A stretch of DNA of 64,000 bases from Thioalkalivibrio sp. ALJ16 (GCF_000377345.1 NZ_KB898041.1:62001-126000), one strand, 5' to 3'; counted from the stretch's first letter, positions 8,107 through 16,574 are shown. Notes: generated by a model not told the origin, from the letters alone. Numbers and translations are program-made.

Positions 8107-8397
8107 ATGCAATCCGAGGAGATGTTCCTGCTGACGGTGGTCGCCGAGGCGATCCTGGAGGAGATGCTGATCGAGGAGATCCGTCGCCAGGGGGCCGCTG
8201 GCTATACGGTCACCGACGCGCGGGGCTGGGGGCGGCATGGAAAGCGCCGTGGCAACTGGCGCCAGGGAGGCAACATCAAGGTCGAGGTCGTCGCCAGCGC
8301 CGAGCTGTGCGACCGGATCGCCGCCCGCTTCAAGGAACAGTTCGAGGCCGACTACGGGTTGCTGATGTTCACGGTCCCGGTGACGTTGAAGAACTGA
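8107..8397 (+). CDS. sbtB: P-II-like protein SbtB
   Basis: A 96-residue P-II-like protein expected to bind adenine nucleotides and regulate SbtA. It has a ferredoxin-like pattern, and GYTVTDARGWGRHGKRRG near residues 38-55 lies where P-II proteins carry the nucleotide-sensing T-loop, followed by NIKVEVVAS. There is no C-terminal Cys-containing redox extension of the kind seen in many cyanobacterial SbtB proteins. It starts 4 bp after sbtA, so the two are surely cotranscribed. Regulation of transport by cAMP/ADP is known in cyanobacteria and only inferred here. Confidence 0.86.
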   Translation: MQSEEMFLLTVVAEAILEEMLIEEIRRQGAAGYTVTDARGWGRHGKRRGNWRQGGNIKVEVVASAELCDRIAARFKEQFEADYGLLMFTVPVTLKN

Positions 8398-8420
8398 TCC
8401 GCGGTGCCACGAAGTGAAGC

Positions 8421-8432
8421 ATTTCGCGAAAT
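8421..8432. promoter_or_regulatory. 12-bp palindrome upstream of the secreted low-complexity protein
   Basis: ATTTCGCGAAAT is a perfect palindrome in the 133-bp gap between sbtB and the next gene. It could be an operator or part of a terminator; nothing else supports either role. Confidence 0.25.
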
Positions 8433-8530
8433 TTGGGGGAACTCGGGTCGGCGGTTTGAGGAATCCCGCTCCCGGCTGCTACGCATAGTGGCTCAGTCAT
8501 CGGGCACCTACGCCCCGAAGGAGGACCTGA

Positions 8531-9067
8531 ATGTCGCAATTCCGCACAACCGCGCTGCTGGTCGCGCTGAGTTCCCTGTTCGTCGTGGGCGCGGCCCACG
8601 CCCAGGCCCCGCAGCAGGGTGATCAACCCGGGCAGGGGGGCATGGGGCAGGGCATGCCGCCCGCCGAGCGGGGTGCGCCACCGGCAGGCGGGCAGGATGT
8701 CCCCGGGCAGGGTGGCATGCCGCGCGGGCAGGGCGGCGGGCCGGGCCAGGAGCGTGGCCAGGAACGCGGTCAGGGCATGCCGCCTGGGCAGCCGCAGCAG
8801 GCGCCCGGGCAGCCGCCGGGGCAACAGCCGCCAGGCCAGATGGACCGGGAGCGACCGCAGGCGCCGGGGCCGACCGGCACACCGCCAGGCCAGGGCCAGC
8901 CGCCTGAGGACCCGCCCCCGCTGGGGCAGGATGGGCAGCCGGACGGTCAGGATGCGCCGCCTCTGGGCGGGCAGTCGCCCACGCGCCCTGACACCGGCGC
9001 CCCGCCGACCGACGCGGCCCCGTCCTCCGACCCGCCGGCCTCGGGCAATCTGCCGCCGCTGGAGTAG
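8531..9067 (+). CDS. Secreted Gly/Pro/Gln-rich low-complexity protein
   Basis: Not recognised as a known family. The 178-residue product has a clear signal peptide (MSQFRTTALLVALSSLF, cleavage probably after AHA at residue 24). The mature part is almost entirely Gly, Pro, Gln, Met and Asp/Glu in short degenerate repeats such as GQGGMGQGMPP and PGQPPGQQPPGQ. It is predicted disordered and exported to the periplasm or beyond. A strong AAGGAGG ribosome site (8518-8524) precedes the ATG. No membrane anchor or sortase-like signal is seen. It is convergent with thpR. Confidence 0.72.
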   Translation: MSQFRTTALLVALSSLFVVGAAHAQAPQQGDQPGQGGMGQGMPPAERGAPPAGGQDVPGQGGMPRGQGGGPGQERGQERGQGMPPGQPQQAPGQPPGQQPPGQMDRERPQAPGPTGTPPGQGQPPEDPPPLGQDGQPDGQDAPPLGGQSPTRPDTGAPPTDAAPSSDPPASGNLPPLE

Positions 9068-9086
9068 TCCATGCGCCCGTGCTGCT

Positions 9087-9104
9087 GCCGCCGCCGGCGG
9101 CGGC
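9087..9104. terminator. GC palindrome between convergent genes
   Basis: GCCGCCGCCGGCGGCGGC is a perfect 18-bp palindrome between the stops of the secreted protein gene and thpR. It lacks a T-run and a loop, so a terminator role is only possible. Confidence 0.25.
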
Positions 9105-9118
9105 CGGGCCGGGGCGTT

Positions 9119-9640
9119 TCAGGTCTGGGCGAGGAGCCGGTATGCGCCGGGGTGCCCGTCGCGGCCGGACTCGACCAGCACCACCGTGTCCGCCCGCCAG
9201 CACACGGGCGGCTCGACCCGCTCGCGCGCGGGCGGGTCCGCGTGCCGACGCAGGGACACGTGGGGCCGGAATGGCCGTGCCGGGCCCAGATCAATGCCAC
9301 AGTCCCGGCACAGGTCGCGTGCCCGCTCGGCGAGGGCGGACAGCGCCGGTGGCGCGGTGCTGGGGCCAATCCAGGTGATGCGCGGGCCGGCGAAGTGGCC
9401 CAGGCGGTCCAGCGTCAGCTCGATGGGATTCGTCGCAAGCTGCCGAATGCCCGCGGACAGGCATGCGGCCTGCGCGCCGGCTACACGGCCGGCAAACGCG
9501 AGGGTCAGGTGCAGGTGCGCACGGGGAACGGCGCGGCCGGGACCGTCCAGGCTTGCGCCCACGCGTGCCAGTGCGGCGCGGGTCGCGCCGTCCGGCCACA
9601 GGGCCAGAAACACACGCCGGATCTCGGGCTCGGTGGCCAT
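9119..9640 (-). CDS. thpR: RNA 2',3'-cyclic phosphodiesterase (2H family)
   Basis: ThpR (LigT) opens 2',3'-cyclic phosphates on RNA and can join some tRNA halves in vitro. The 173-residue product has the two histidine motifs of the 2H superfamily: HLHLTLAF near residues 43-50 and FRPHVSLRR near 125-133. The second has HVS where HxT is the commoner form. Start ATG at 9640 is the first one that gives a family-like N-terminus (EIRRVFLALWPD). It begins 11 bp after the NtrC-type regulator gene on the same strand, so it may be a passenger in that operon. Confidence 0.88.
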   Translation of the reverse strand: MATEPEIRRVFLALWPDGATRAALARVGASLDGPGRAVPRAHLHLTLAFAGRVAGAQAACLSAGIRQLATNPIELTLDRLGHFAGPRITWIGPSTAPPALSALAERARDLCRDCGIDLGPARPFRPHVSLRRHADPPARERVEPPVCWRADTVVLVESGRDGHPGAYRLLAQT

Positions 9641-9651
9641 CACGCCACGGC

Positions 9652-11016
9652 TCAGGTGCGCGGGCGGGGCAGGTTCTCGCGCTGGCGGCGTTCCCACAGG
9701 GTCTTGCGGCTGATCCCCAGGGCCCGCGCCAGCTCGGTTTCGGTCATCCGGTCCTGGTTTTCCTGCACGAACTGGCGGAAGTACTCGTTCAGGCTGGAGC
9801 CCCTGGGTTTGCGCCGGGTGGGAAACGCCGGGTTCGGCACGTCATCGCTGCCCTCCGAACGGCCCGTCTCCAGGCCCATGTGCTCCGGCCCGATGTGGCC
9901 GTCGGGGCTGAGTACCCAGCCACGCTCCACGGCGTTAGCCAGTTCCCGCACGTTGCCCGGCCATTCCTGCGCCTCGAGTGCGTCGCGGGCGGCCGGGGTG
10001 AGCTGTGGCGCCGCATCCGGCCCGGCGAGGCCCTCCAGAAAATGGCGCGCCAGGGGCAGGATGTCCTCGCGGCGCTCGCGCAGCGGGGGGATGGAGAGCT
10101 CCAGCACGCGCAGGCGGTAGTAGAGGTCGGCGCGGAAGGCCTGCTCCTCGATCATGCCCTCCAGGTCGCGGTGGGTCGCGGCGAGCAGGCGCACATCCAC
10201 TTTCAGGTTCTCGTTGGCACCGACCGGACGGATCTCGCCATCCTGCAGGACCCGCAGAAGACGTGCCTGCGCGGCGGGGGCGAGCTCGCCGATCTCGTCC
10301 AGGAACAGCGTGCCGCCGTGGGCGCTCTGAATCAGGCCGGTGCGGGCCTTGACCGCACCGGTGTAGGCGCCCTGGGCGTGCCCGAACAGCTCGGCCTCGA
10401 CCAGACCCTCGGGGATGGTCGCGCAGTTGACGGCCACGAACGGGCCCCCGGCGCGCGGGCTCAGCTCGTGCAGGGCGCGCGCGGCCAGTTCCTTGCCGGT
10501 ACCGGACTCGCCGCGCAGCAGCACGGTCGACTGGGTCGCGGCCACGCGCTGGATCTGGTCGCGCAGCTGGCGCATGGCCGCGCTGTCGCCGACCAGCCCC
10601 AGGCCCGGGTGTGACGGGACGGCGGCCCCCGGGCTGGCGGCCCCGGACGGGCCGCGCTCGCGATCCGCGCGTTCGCGCAGGGCGGCCCGGAGGGTCAGCA
10701 GCAGGGCGTCGTGGTCGAAGGGCTTGGCGATGTAGTCGGCCGCACCCTCCTTCATTGCGTTGACCGCCGAGGGGACCGAGGCATAGCTGGTCATGATGAC
10801 CGTAGGCGTGCCGGGGAACTCGGACAGCAGTTCGATGCCCTCGCCGTCCGGCAGGCGCAGGTCGACCAGCTGCAGGTCGTAGGGGTCCGCGGCCGCCAGG
10901 GCGCGCGCCTCCGCCAGGTTCTCGGCCACGCCGACCTCGAAGCCATGATGCTCCAGGAACCGGCGCACGGCGCGGCGGATCGGGGCTTCGTCGTCTACGA
11001 GCAGGATGCGGGTCAT
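9652..11016 (-). CDS. NtrC-family sigma54 response regulator (CbrB-like)
   Basis: A 454-residue regulator with receiver, AAA+ and Fis-type helix-turn-helix domains. Receiver: Asp52 in LVDLRLPD, Thr76, Lys98. AAA+: Walker A GESGTGKE near residue 170, ELFGHAQGAYTGA near 210-220, Walker B GTLFLDEIGE, arginine-finger region FRADLYYRL. DNA-binding helix-turn-helix at the C-terminus: TETELARALGISRKTLWERR. The sigma54-contact loop reads GAYTGA where GAFTGA is usual; this variant is known in other activators. It overlaps the upstream kinase gene by 4 bp (ATGA), so the two are certainly paired. Confidence 0.9.
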   Translation of the reverse strand: MTRILLVDDEAPIRRAVRRFLEHHGFEVGVAENLAEARALAAADPYDLQLVDLRLPDGEGIELLSEFPGTPTVIMTSYASVPSAVNAMKEGAADYIAKPFDHDALLLTLRAALRERADRERGPSGAASPGAAVPSHPGLGLVGDSAAMRQLRDQIQRVAATQSTVLLRGESGTGKELAARALHELSPRAGGPFVAVNCATIPEGLVEAELFGHAQGAYTGAVKARTGLIQSAHGGTLFLDEIGELAPAAQARLLRVLQDGEIRPVGANENLKVDVRLLAATHRDLEGMIEEQAFRADLYYRLRVLELSIPPLRERREDILPLARHFLEGLAGPDAAPQLTPAARDALEAQEWPGNVRELANAVERGWVLSPDGHIGPEHMGLETGRSEGSDDVPNPAFPTRRKPRGSSLNEYFRQFVQENQDRMTETELARALGISRKTLWERRQRENLPRPRT

Positions 11017-13979
11017 GGGTCTTGGCGTGGCAGCGTCAGGAGGAATCGGGCCCCGCCTTCGGGGCGGTTGGCGGCTATCAGGGTACCACCGTGATCGCGC
11101 ACGATGCTGTAGGCCACCGGCAGGCCCAGACCGGTGCCCTGACCCGCCGGTTTGGTGGTGAAGAAGGGCTCGAACAGGCGTTCCAGGCTGGATTCTTCGA
11201 TCCCGGGCCCGGCATCGTCAATCGTGATCTGGATGTGGCGGCCATGCAGCCGCGCCGCGATGGCCACCGTGGAGGCCTCGGGCGCGGCCTGTTCGGCATT
11301 GGTCAGCAGGTTGATGAACACCTGCAGCAGGGTGGCGTGGGAGCCGCGTACGTGCAGCCCTTCCAGGCCACGGGTGGTGAACTGCAGGTCCTTGCGCCCC
11401 GCCAGACGGGTCAGGCGAATGGCCTCGGCCACGAGATCATCCAGTGCGATGGTCTCGAAGCGTCCGGCGGAGGGCCCCTCGTCGGCATGGGCAAAGGTAA
11501 TCAGGGACTGGACGATGGCGTTGATGCGTCGCGTCTGCGCAAGGATGTCGTCGGCGATGCCGCGGATCTCCTCGGGATCGTCTTCCAGTGGCACGGTCTG
11601 CGCCAGCGAGGCGATCCCGGTCAGGGGGTTGCCGATCTCGTGGGCGACCCCGGCGGCAAAACGGCCGATGGAGGCCAGGCGGTCGCCGTGGGCGATTTCG
11701 GACTCGAGCTGGGCGCGTTCGGTCACGTCCTCGATCAGGACGACCCGACCCTCCAGCTGGCCGTGGGCATCCTGCAGCTCCGAGCGGTGCAGGTTCAGAC
11801 GGCGACTGCCAGCTGGCAGGTCCACGTTCAGCTTGTACCACTGCCGGTCCGGGGACTCGAGAAAGGCCGTCAGCAGGCCGCTCCAGGGGCTGTCCAGCTG
11901 TGCGACGTTCTGGCCCACGGCGTCTTCCGTGGGGACATCGGTCAGCCGCGCCAGGGCCTGGTTCCAGCCGGTAATCTCGCCGGCGTTGGTCAGGCTGGCC
12001 ACCCCCAGCGGCAGTTCGTGCAGGATCTGGCGGTGAAAGCGGCGCAGGGCGTCCAGCTCGGCGGCCAGGCCGGACAGCGGCAGGGCGCGGGTCTCGAGCT
12101 GTTCCTCGATGCGGCGCAGGCTCTCGCTGAGGGTGTGGCGGCCGGCGGCATCCAGGCGCAGGTGCTGGTCGACGATCATGCGCGCCAGCACGGGCCCGAG
12201 CAGGCCGGACAGGTTGCGTTCGATGCGCTCGCGCAGCTGTCGCAGGTCGCCGCGCGAGCGTGTATGCCGCGGCAGCCCCAGGTCGTCCAGAGCCCGCTGC
12301 ACCTCGTGGTGAGCGGCACCGGGGCCCAGCGTGGCCGCGAGTGCGGTTTCCATTTCGGTCACGTCGCCGGCGAGAGGCAGGCCGGTACCGCCACCGCCGG
12401 ATTCATTCGGGCAGCAGGCCCGCCCGGCCTCGATCTCTTCGCGGTTGGGGCGGCTCAGCAGGGAGCCGACCACAAACAGCACCGCGTTGGCGCCCAGGCT
12501 CAGCATCAGGGCGAAGGACCACGGGTCCAGTATCCCGGCGCGCAGCAGCTGCTGCGGGTCCGGGAGTCCGGTGGCGATGCCGGCATCCGACAGCAGAGGC
12601 ATCACCAGCGTGAACGCCCAGCCGGTAATGCCCGCAGCCAGACCGAGCAGGAAGCCGACCCGGGTGGCCTGTTTCCACAGCATCAGGCCGACCAGCCCCG
12701 GCAGCAGCTGGGCCACCGCGGCAAACGAGATCAGCCCCAGCTGCGCCAGCCCCTCGACCACCTGCAGCAGCCCGTAGAACGCGTAGCCCAGGCCAATGAT
12801 GAAGACGATCCAGATCCGGCGACCCCAGAGCAGGCGGGTGTAGATGTTGGCGCTGCGCTCTTCCTCGTGCAGTCGCGTCAGCGGGGAGAGGTAGTTGGTC
12901 CCCATGTGCGCCAGCGCAAGGGTGGTCACGATCATCATGGCGCTGGCGGCGGACAGGCCGCCGATGAAGACCAGCAGCGCCAGGCTGGGCGACTGCAGGA
13001 GCCCGGCGATGCCGATGGCGTAGTAGTTGGGCGAGATGTCCAGGCCCACGGCCTGGCCGGCCCAGTAGAGCACCGGCATGGGCAGGTTCAGCAGCAGCAG
13101 GAACGCGGGGAACGCCCAGGCCGCGGTGTTCAGGGCCCGCGGGTTGATGTTCTCGGTAAACAGCATGTGGAACTGCCGCGGCAGCAGGAACGCCGCGGCA
13201 AACGCCAGGATCATCATCGCGAACCAGCCACCCTCACGCACCGGGGCGTACAGGGCATCGACCGCCTCGGGGTGCTCGGCCAGCCAGTCGTTGAGGCCGC
13301 CGAGGCCGCCAAAGACCGCGTACAGGGCGACCCCGGCGATGCCGAGAATGGCAATCAGCTTGACGATGGACTCGAAGGCGATGGCGAGTACCAGCCCGGC
13401 GTGTTTCTCGCGCGGGGCGATGTGGCGAGCACCGAACAGGATCGCGAACAGTGCGATGGTGGCGCTGAAGGTCAGGGCCAGCAGGTGGGGCGGGGTCTCG
13501 GCGGTCAGGACCGCGGCGGATTCGGCTACAGCTTTGATCTGCAGCGCGATGTAGGGGAGTACCCCGGCCAGCATGAACAGGGCCACCACCGGGCCGGTGA
13601 AGCGGCTGCGATAGCGAAAGGCGAACAGGTCGGCCAGCGAGGTCAGCTGGTGCTCGCGGGTCAGGCGCAGGATCGGACGCAGCAGCCACGGTGTGGCGGC
13701 AAAGGCCAGGGTGACCCCGAGATAGATCGTCAGGTACAGGTAACCCTGGTCGGCGAGGAAGCCGAGGTTGCCGTAGAAGGTCCAGGAGGTCGCGTAGACC
13801 CCCAGTGACAGGCTGAAGACCCAGCCGTTCGCCGCGATGCGGCCGATCCGCGGCACGCGATCGGCCAGGAAGGCGATGCCGAACAGCAGAGCCAGGTAGG
13901 CGACCCCGACGGTATAGATCAGGCCGAGGCTAAGGGTCACGCCGGCCGCTCTGGCTGAAGGCCGCAATCGCCGCAACAA
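11013..13979 (-). CDS. Sensor histidine kinase with sodium/solute symporter domain (CbrA-like)
   Basis: The 988-residue product joins an N-terminal sodium:solute-symporter domain (about 13 membrane helices, residues 10-510), a linker, a PAS-like domain near residues 640-740, a phospho-acceptor domain (GVAHEIGNPLTGIASLAQ, His near 780) and an ATP-binding domain (NLLTNAEQAAPE, DDAGPGIEE, GTGLGLPVAYS). This architecture is that of CbrA, which in Pseudomonas controls carbon and nitrogen source use and can transport histidine. The ligand here is unknown. The stop overlaps the regulator start (ATGA). Its start lies inside the end of a small membrane-protein gene. Confidence 0.88.
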   Translation of the reverse strand: MLRRLRPSARAAGVTLSLGLIYTVGVAYLALLFGIAFLADRVPRIGRIAANGWVFSLSLGVYATSWTFYGNLGFLADQGYLYLTIYLGVTLAFAATPWLLRPILRLTREHQLTSLADLFAFRYRSRFTGPVVALFMLAGVLPYIALQIKAVAESAAVLTAETPPHLLALTFSATIALFAILFGARHIAPREKHAGLVLAIAFESIVKLIAILGIAGVALYAVFGGLGGLNDWLAEHPEAVDALYAPVREGGWFAMMILAFAAAFLLPRQFHMLFTENINPRALNTAAWAFPAFLLLLNLPMPVLYWAGQAVGLDISPNYYAIGIAGLLQSPSLALLVFIGGLSAASAMMIVTTLALAHMGTNYLSPLTRLHEEERSANIYTRLLWGRRIWIVFIIGLGYAFYGLLQVVEGLAQLGLISFAAVAQLLPGLVGLMLWKQATRVGFLLGLAAGITGWAFTLVMPLLSDAGIATGLPDPQQLLRAGILDPWSFALMLSLGANAVLFVVGSLLSRPNREEIEAGRACCPNESGGGGTGLPLAGDVTEMETALAATLGPGAAHHEVQRALDDLGLPRHTRSRGDLRQLRERIERNLSGLLGPVLARMIVDQHLRLDAAGRHTLSESLRRIEEQLETRALPLSGLAAELDALRRFHRQILHELPLGVASLTNAGEITGWNQALARLTDVPTEDAVGQNVAQLDSPWSGLLTAFLESPDRQWYKLNVDLPAGSRRLNLHRSELQDAHGQLEGRVVLIEDVTERAQLESEIAHGDRLASIGRFAAGVAHEIGNPLTGIASLAQTVPLEDDPEEIRGIADDILAQTRRINAIVQSLITFAHADEGPSAGRFETIALDDLVAEAIRLTRLAGRKDLQFTTRGLEGLHVRGSHATLLQVFINLLTNAEQAAPEASTVAIAARLHGRHIQITIDDAGPGIEESSLERLFEPFFTTKPAGQGTGLGLPVAYSIVRDHGGTLIAANRPEGGARFLLTLPRQDP

Positions 13980-14127
13980 ACGCCGCCCAGGCGGCGAACG
14001 GCCACCACCACGCGGGGCTCAGGTAGGCCACCCAGATCACCAGGGGGCTCAGGAACAGCAGGGCCCCGAGAAGGGCAATCAGGATCGCGCGCGTGGCGTC
14101 CACGTTCAGACGCCCGCCCGCGCGCAC
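13930..14127 (-). CDS. Small two-helix membrane protein overlapping the CbrA-like kinase
   Basis: A 65-residue frame with two strongly hydrophobic segments, about residues 14-33 (AILIALLGALLFLSPLVIWV) and 39-56 (AWWWPFAAWAAFVAA), ending in a basic tail. It overlaps the kinase start by 50 bp in another frame, an arrangement that would couple their translation. I recall a small gene called cbrX in the same position in Pseudomonas; homology was not tested. Start is GTG 14127, or GTG 14103. Hydrophobicity, placement and the overlap support a real gene. Confidence 0.62.
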   Translation of the reverse strand: MRAGGRLNVDATRAILIALLGALLFLSPLVIWVAYLSPAWWWPFAAWAAFVAAIAAFSQSGRRDP

Positions 14128-14195
14128 CCGTCACGGGACGCGAGTACCTGCGGGGCCTTCCGGGTTGGCGCGCGGCGGGGCAGCATGCGGCGAGT

Positions 14196-15143
14196 CTACA
14201 CCGCGCCGGCGTCTCCGGGCAGCGTTGCGCGCACGGGCAGGGTCTCCGCCAGCGGCCTTTGCTGCAGGCGCTCCAGCCCCTCGGCCAGCTGGCGATCCGG
14301 CCGGTCCGGGGCCCGCATGTCGCTCGGGGCCAGGCCGATCCGCGCCAGGGTGTCGGCCAGCTGGCGGCGCGCCGCATCGGCACGAATGGCAGCCGCGCCG
14401 GTGGCCTTAGCCAGTTTGTGGCCGTCCGCGGCGACCAGCACCGGGTGGTGGGCGTAGACCGGCGGGGGCTGGTTCAGCATACGGTAGAGCTGCATCTGGC
14501 GCGGTGTGGAGCCCAGCAGGTCGATGCCGCGGACAACATGGTTCACACCCAGGGCGAGGTCGTCGACCACCGTGGCGAGCTGGTAGGCGACGATGCCGTC
14601 GGCCCGGCGGATCACGAAGTCGCTGCCCAGGGCCTCCAGATCAAAGGCCACGGCGCCCAGGAAGCGGTCCTCGATGGTCCAGTGACGGGTGTCGACGCGG
14701 GCGCGCAGGGCCCGGGGTTCGCGCTCGGGTGGCAGGCCGTTGCGACAGGTGCCCGGGTACACTGGCCCTTCCCAGCCGTGCCGGCCGTGGTGGGCCAGAT
14801 CCTTGCGGGTGCAGCCGCAGGCAAAGGCCTGCCTGGTGTCGAGCAGGGCCTCCAGAGTCTGCTGGTAGGCGGGGGCGTGCCGGCTCTGCCAGGTGACGGC
14901 ACCATCCCAGCCGAGGCCGTAGGCCTCGAGAGCACCCAGAATGGCATCGGCCGCCCCGGTTCGAACCCGGGGGCGGTCGATGTCGTCGATGCGCAGATGC
15001 CAGTCGCCGCCGACGCTCCGGGCGTCCAGCCAGGAGACGACGGCGGCGAGCAGGGAGCCCGCGTGCAGCGGGCCGGAAGGGGTCGGGGCGAAGCGGCCAA
15101 CGTAGTGCCTGGCCGCCGAGTTCGGTTCGGGCGTGTGATTCAC
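14196..15143 (-). CDS. gluQ: Glutamyl-Q tRNA(Asp) synthetase
   Basis: GluQ attaches glutamate to queuosine at the wobble position of tRNA-Asp. The 315-residue product is a truncated glutamyl-tRNA synthetase: RFAPTPSGPLHAGSLLAA holds the HIGH-like motif, RIDDIDRPR follows, CGCTRKDL is the zinc-binding region and HKLAKATGA the KMSKS-like loop. The anticodon-binding domain of full GluRS is absent, as expected. GTG 15143 is chosen as start because it gives a normal N-terminus 13 bp after the dksA stop; the frame continues upstream through dksA. The dksA-gluQ order is typical. Confidence 0.92.
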   Translation of the reverse strand: MNHTPEPNSAARHYVGRFAPTPSGPLHAGSLLAAVVSWLDARSVGGDWHLRIDDIDRPRVRTGAADAILGALEAYGLGWDGAVTWQSRHAPAYQQTLEALLDTRQAFACGCTRKDLAHHGRHGWEGPVYPGTCRNGLPPEREPRALRARVDTRHWTIEDRFLGAVAFDLEALGSDFVIRRADGIVAYQLATVVDDLALGVNHVVRGIDLLGSTPRQMQLYRMLNQPPPVYAHHPVLVAADGHKLAKATGAAAIRADAARRQLADTLARIGLAPSDMRAPDRPDRQLAEGLERLQQRPLAETLPVRATLPGDAGAV

Positions 15144-15156
15144 GACCCGGCCGGCA

Positions 15157-15609
15157 TCAGGCCCGCTGCTTTTCCTTGATCTCGTCGAGCTGCTTGCAGT
15201 CGATGCACATGGTGGCCGTCGGGCGGGCCTCCAGGCGGCGGATGCCGATTTCGACACCGCAGGTTTCGCAGTAGCCGTAGTCGTGGGTCTCGATCTTGCG
15301 CAGGGCCTCGTCGATCTTCTTCGACAGCTTGCGCTCGCGGTCGCGGGCGCGCAGTTCCAGGCCGAACTCTTCTTCCTGGGTGGCGCGGTCGGCCGGATCG
15401 GCGAAGTTGGCCGCGTCCTGGCGCATGTGGCCCACGGTGCGATCCACTTCCTCGGCCAATTCCTGGCGCCATGCCTGCAGCAGGCTGCGGAAATGGTCCA
15501 GCTGCTCCGAGTTCATGTACTCTTCGTCCGGCTTCGGCTGGTAGGGCGCAATGCCCCCGGCGACCATGTGCTGGGTGGAGGGTTTGGCGGTCTTGTTGTC
15601 GGCAGCCAT
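15157..15609 (-). CDS. dksA: RNA polymerase-binding transcription factor DksA
   Basis: DksA enters the secondary channel of RNA polymerase and works with ppGpp in the stringent response. The 150-residue product has the coiled-coil tip with the key residues DPADRATQEEE and a four-cysteine zinc finger (CETCG, then CIDC 17 residues later). Length and layout match E. coli DksA. It heads the dksA-gluQ operon. The 180-bp divergent gap to cbbY should hold both promoters; no clear hexamers were recognised there. Confidence 0.96.
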   Translation of the reverse strand: MAADNKTAKPSTQHMVAGGIAPYQPKPDEEYMNSEQLDHFRSLLQAWRQELAEEVDRTVGHMRQDAANFADPADRATQEEEFGLELRARDRERKLSKKIDEALRKIETHDYGYCETCGVEIGIRRLEARPTATMCIDCKQLDEIKEKQRA

Positions 15610-15789
15610 GCGGGCTTTCTCCGGCTGGAAAAATGAGGCGCACTAAGTACCAGAGTCAGGCGGGCCGGGCAAGCCCCGTGCCATGAACCCTGTGCGCAGT
15701 CCCGGGGATTCTGTCGGGTTTGACCCACAACGCGGGGCGCCGCAGCAGCCATCCACGCATGCAACAGACCAAGGGACGGGAGCAGCAGA

Positions 15790-16560
15790 ATGAAGCAATT
15801 GCAGGCACTGATCTTCGACGTGGACGGCACCCTGGCCGATACCGAGCGTGACGGGCACCGGGTGGCGTTCAACAAGGCGTTCGCGGAGGCCGGCCTGGAC
15901 TGGGACTGGAGTGTCGCGCGCTACGGCGAACTGCTGCGGGTCACTGGCGGCAAGGAACGTATTCGCCAGTACCTGTCGGAAGATCATCCCGAAGCCCTCG
16001 AGGCACCCGGGATCGACGCCCGCATTCGCGAGCTGCACGCGGCCAAGACGCGTCACTATGTGGCGATGCTGCAGACCGGTGCGATCCCGCTGCGCCCTGG
16101 TGTGCGCCGGCTGCTGGACGAGGCGGAGGCGGAGGGGCTGCGCCTGGCGATCGCGACCACGACCACGCCGGAGAACGTGACCGCCCTGCTGGAGGCGACC
16201 CTGGGCAGCGACGGCCCCTACCGCTTCGAGGTGATCTCCGCCGGTGACGTGGTGCCGGCCAAGAAACCCGCGCCGGATATCTTCACCCATGCGCTGGAGG
16301 CGATGAACCTGCCCGCCAGCGCCTGCCTCGCCCTGGAGGATTCCGACAACGGGGTGCGTGCCGCGCGCGGCGCCGGGCTGGAGGTGGTGGTGACCACCAA
16401 CGACTACACCCGGCAACAGGACTTCGATGGCGCGCTGGCGGTGCTGGACGGGTTCGGCGAGCCGGACGCACCGGCGAGGGTTCTGGCCGGTCCCGCGTTG
16501 CCGAGCCCGGCGGTGGATGTGGCCACGCTGCGCGCCTGGCACGCCGGCGCCCAGTCGTAG
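15790..16560 (+). CDS. cbbY: HAD phosphatase CbbY (xylulose-1,5-bisphosphate phosphatase type)
   Basis: CbbY removes xylulose-1,5-bisphosphate, an inhibitory by-product of Rubisco. The 256-residue product has the HAD nucleophile motif FDVDGTLADTERDGHRVAFN near residues 9-28, typical of this subfamily, then IATTTTPENV (motif II), KKPAPDIF (motif III) and LEDSDNGVRAA (motif IV). The cap domain insertion AFAEAGLDWDWS is CbbY-like. No Rubisco genes are nearby, but the family normally accompanies a Calvin cycle. A broader sugar-phosphatase function cannot be excluded. Confidence 0.85.
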   Translation: MKQLQALIFDVDGTLADTERDGHRVAFNKAFAEAGLDWDWSVARYGELLRVTGGKERIRQYLSEDHPEALEAPGIDARIRELHAAKTRHYVAMLQTGAIPLRPGVRRLLDEAEAEGLRLAIATTTTPENVTALLEATLGSDGPYRFEVISAGDVVPAKKPAPDIFTHALEAMNLPASACLALEDSDNGVRAARGAGLEVVVTTNDYTRQQDFDGALAVLDGFGEPDAPARVLAGPALPSPAVDVATLRAWHAGAQS

Positions 16561-16574
16561 CGGAACGGGGCAGG

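Noticed and set aside
6350-8134. A 594-codon plus-strand frame through the reductase gene and sbtA
   Set aside because: It starts in the foldback repeat, runs antisense to the reductase and out of frame with sbtA, whose membrane helices and ribosome site are clear.
11022-13808. A 928-codon open frame on the plus strand opposite the CbrA-like kinase
   Set aside because: It is the antisense shadow of a long GC-rich gene. Its composition (Gln/Gly/Arg-rich, low hydrophobic content) fits no family, and the opposite strand is a clear kinase.
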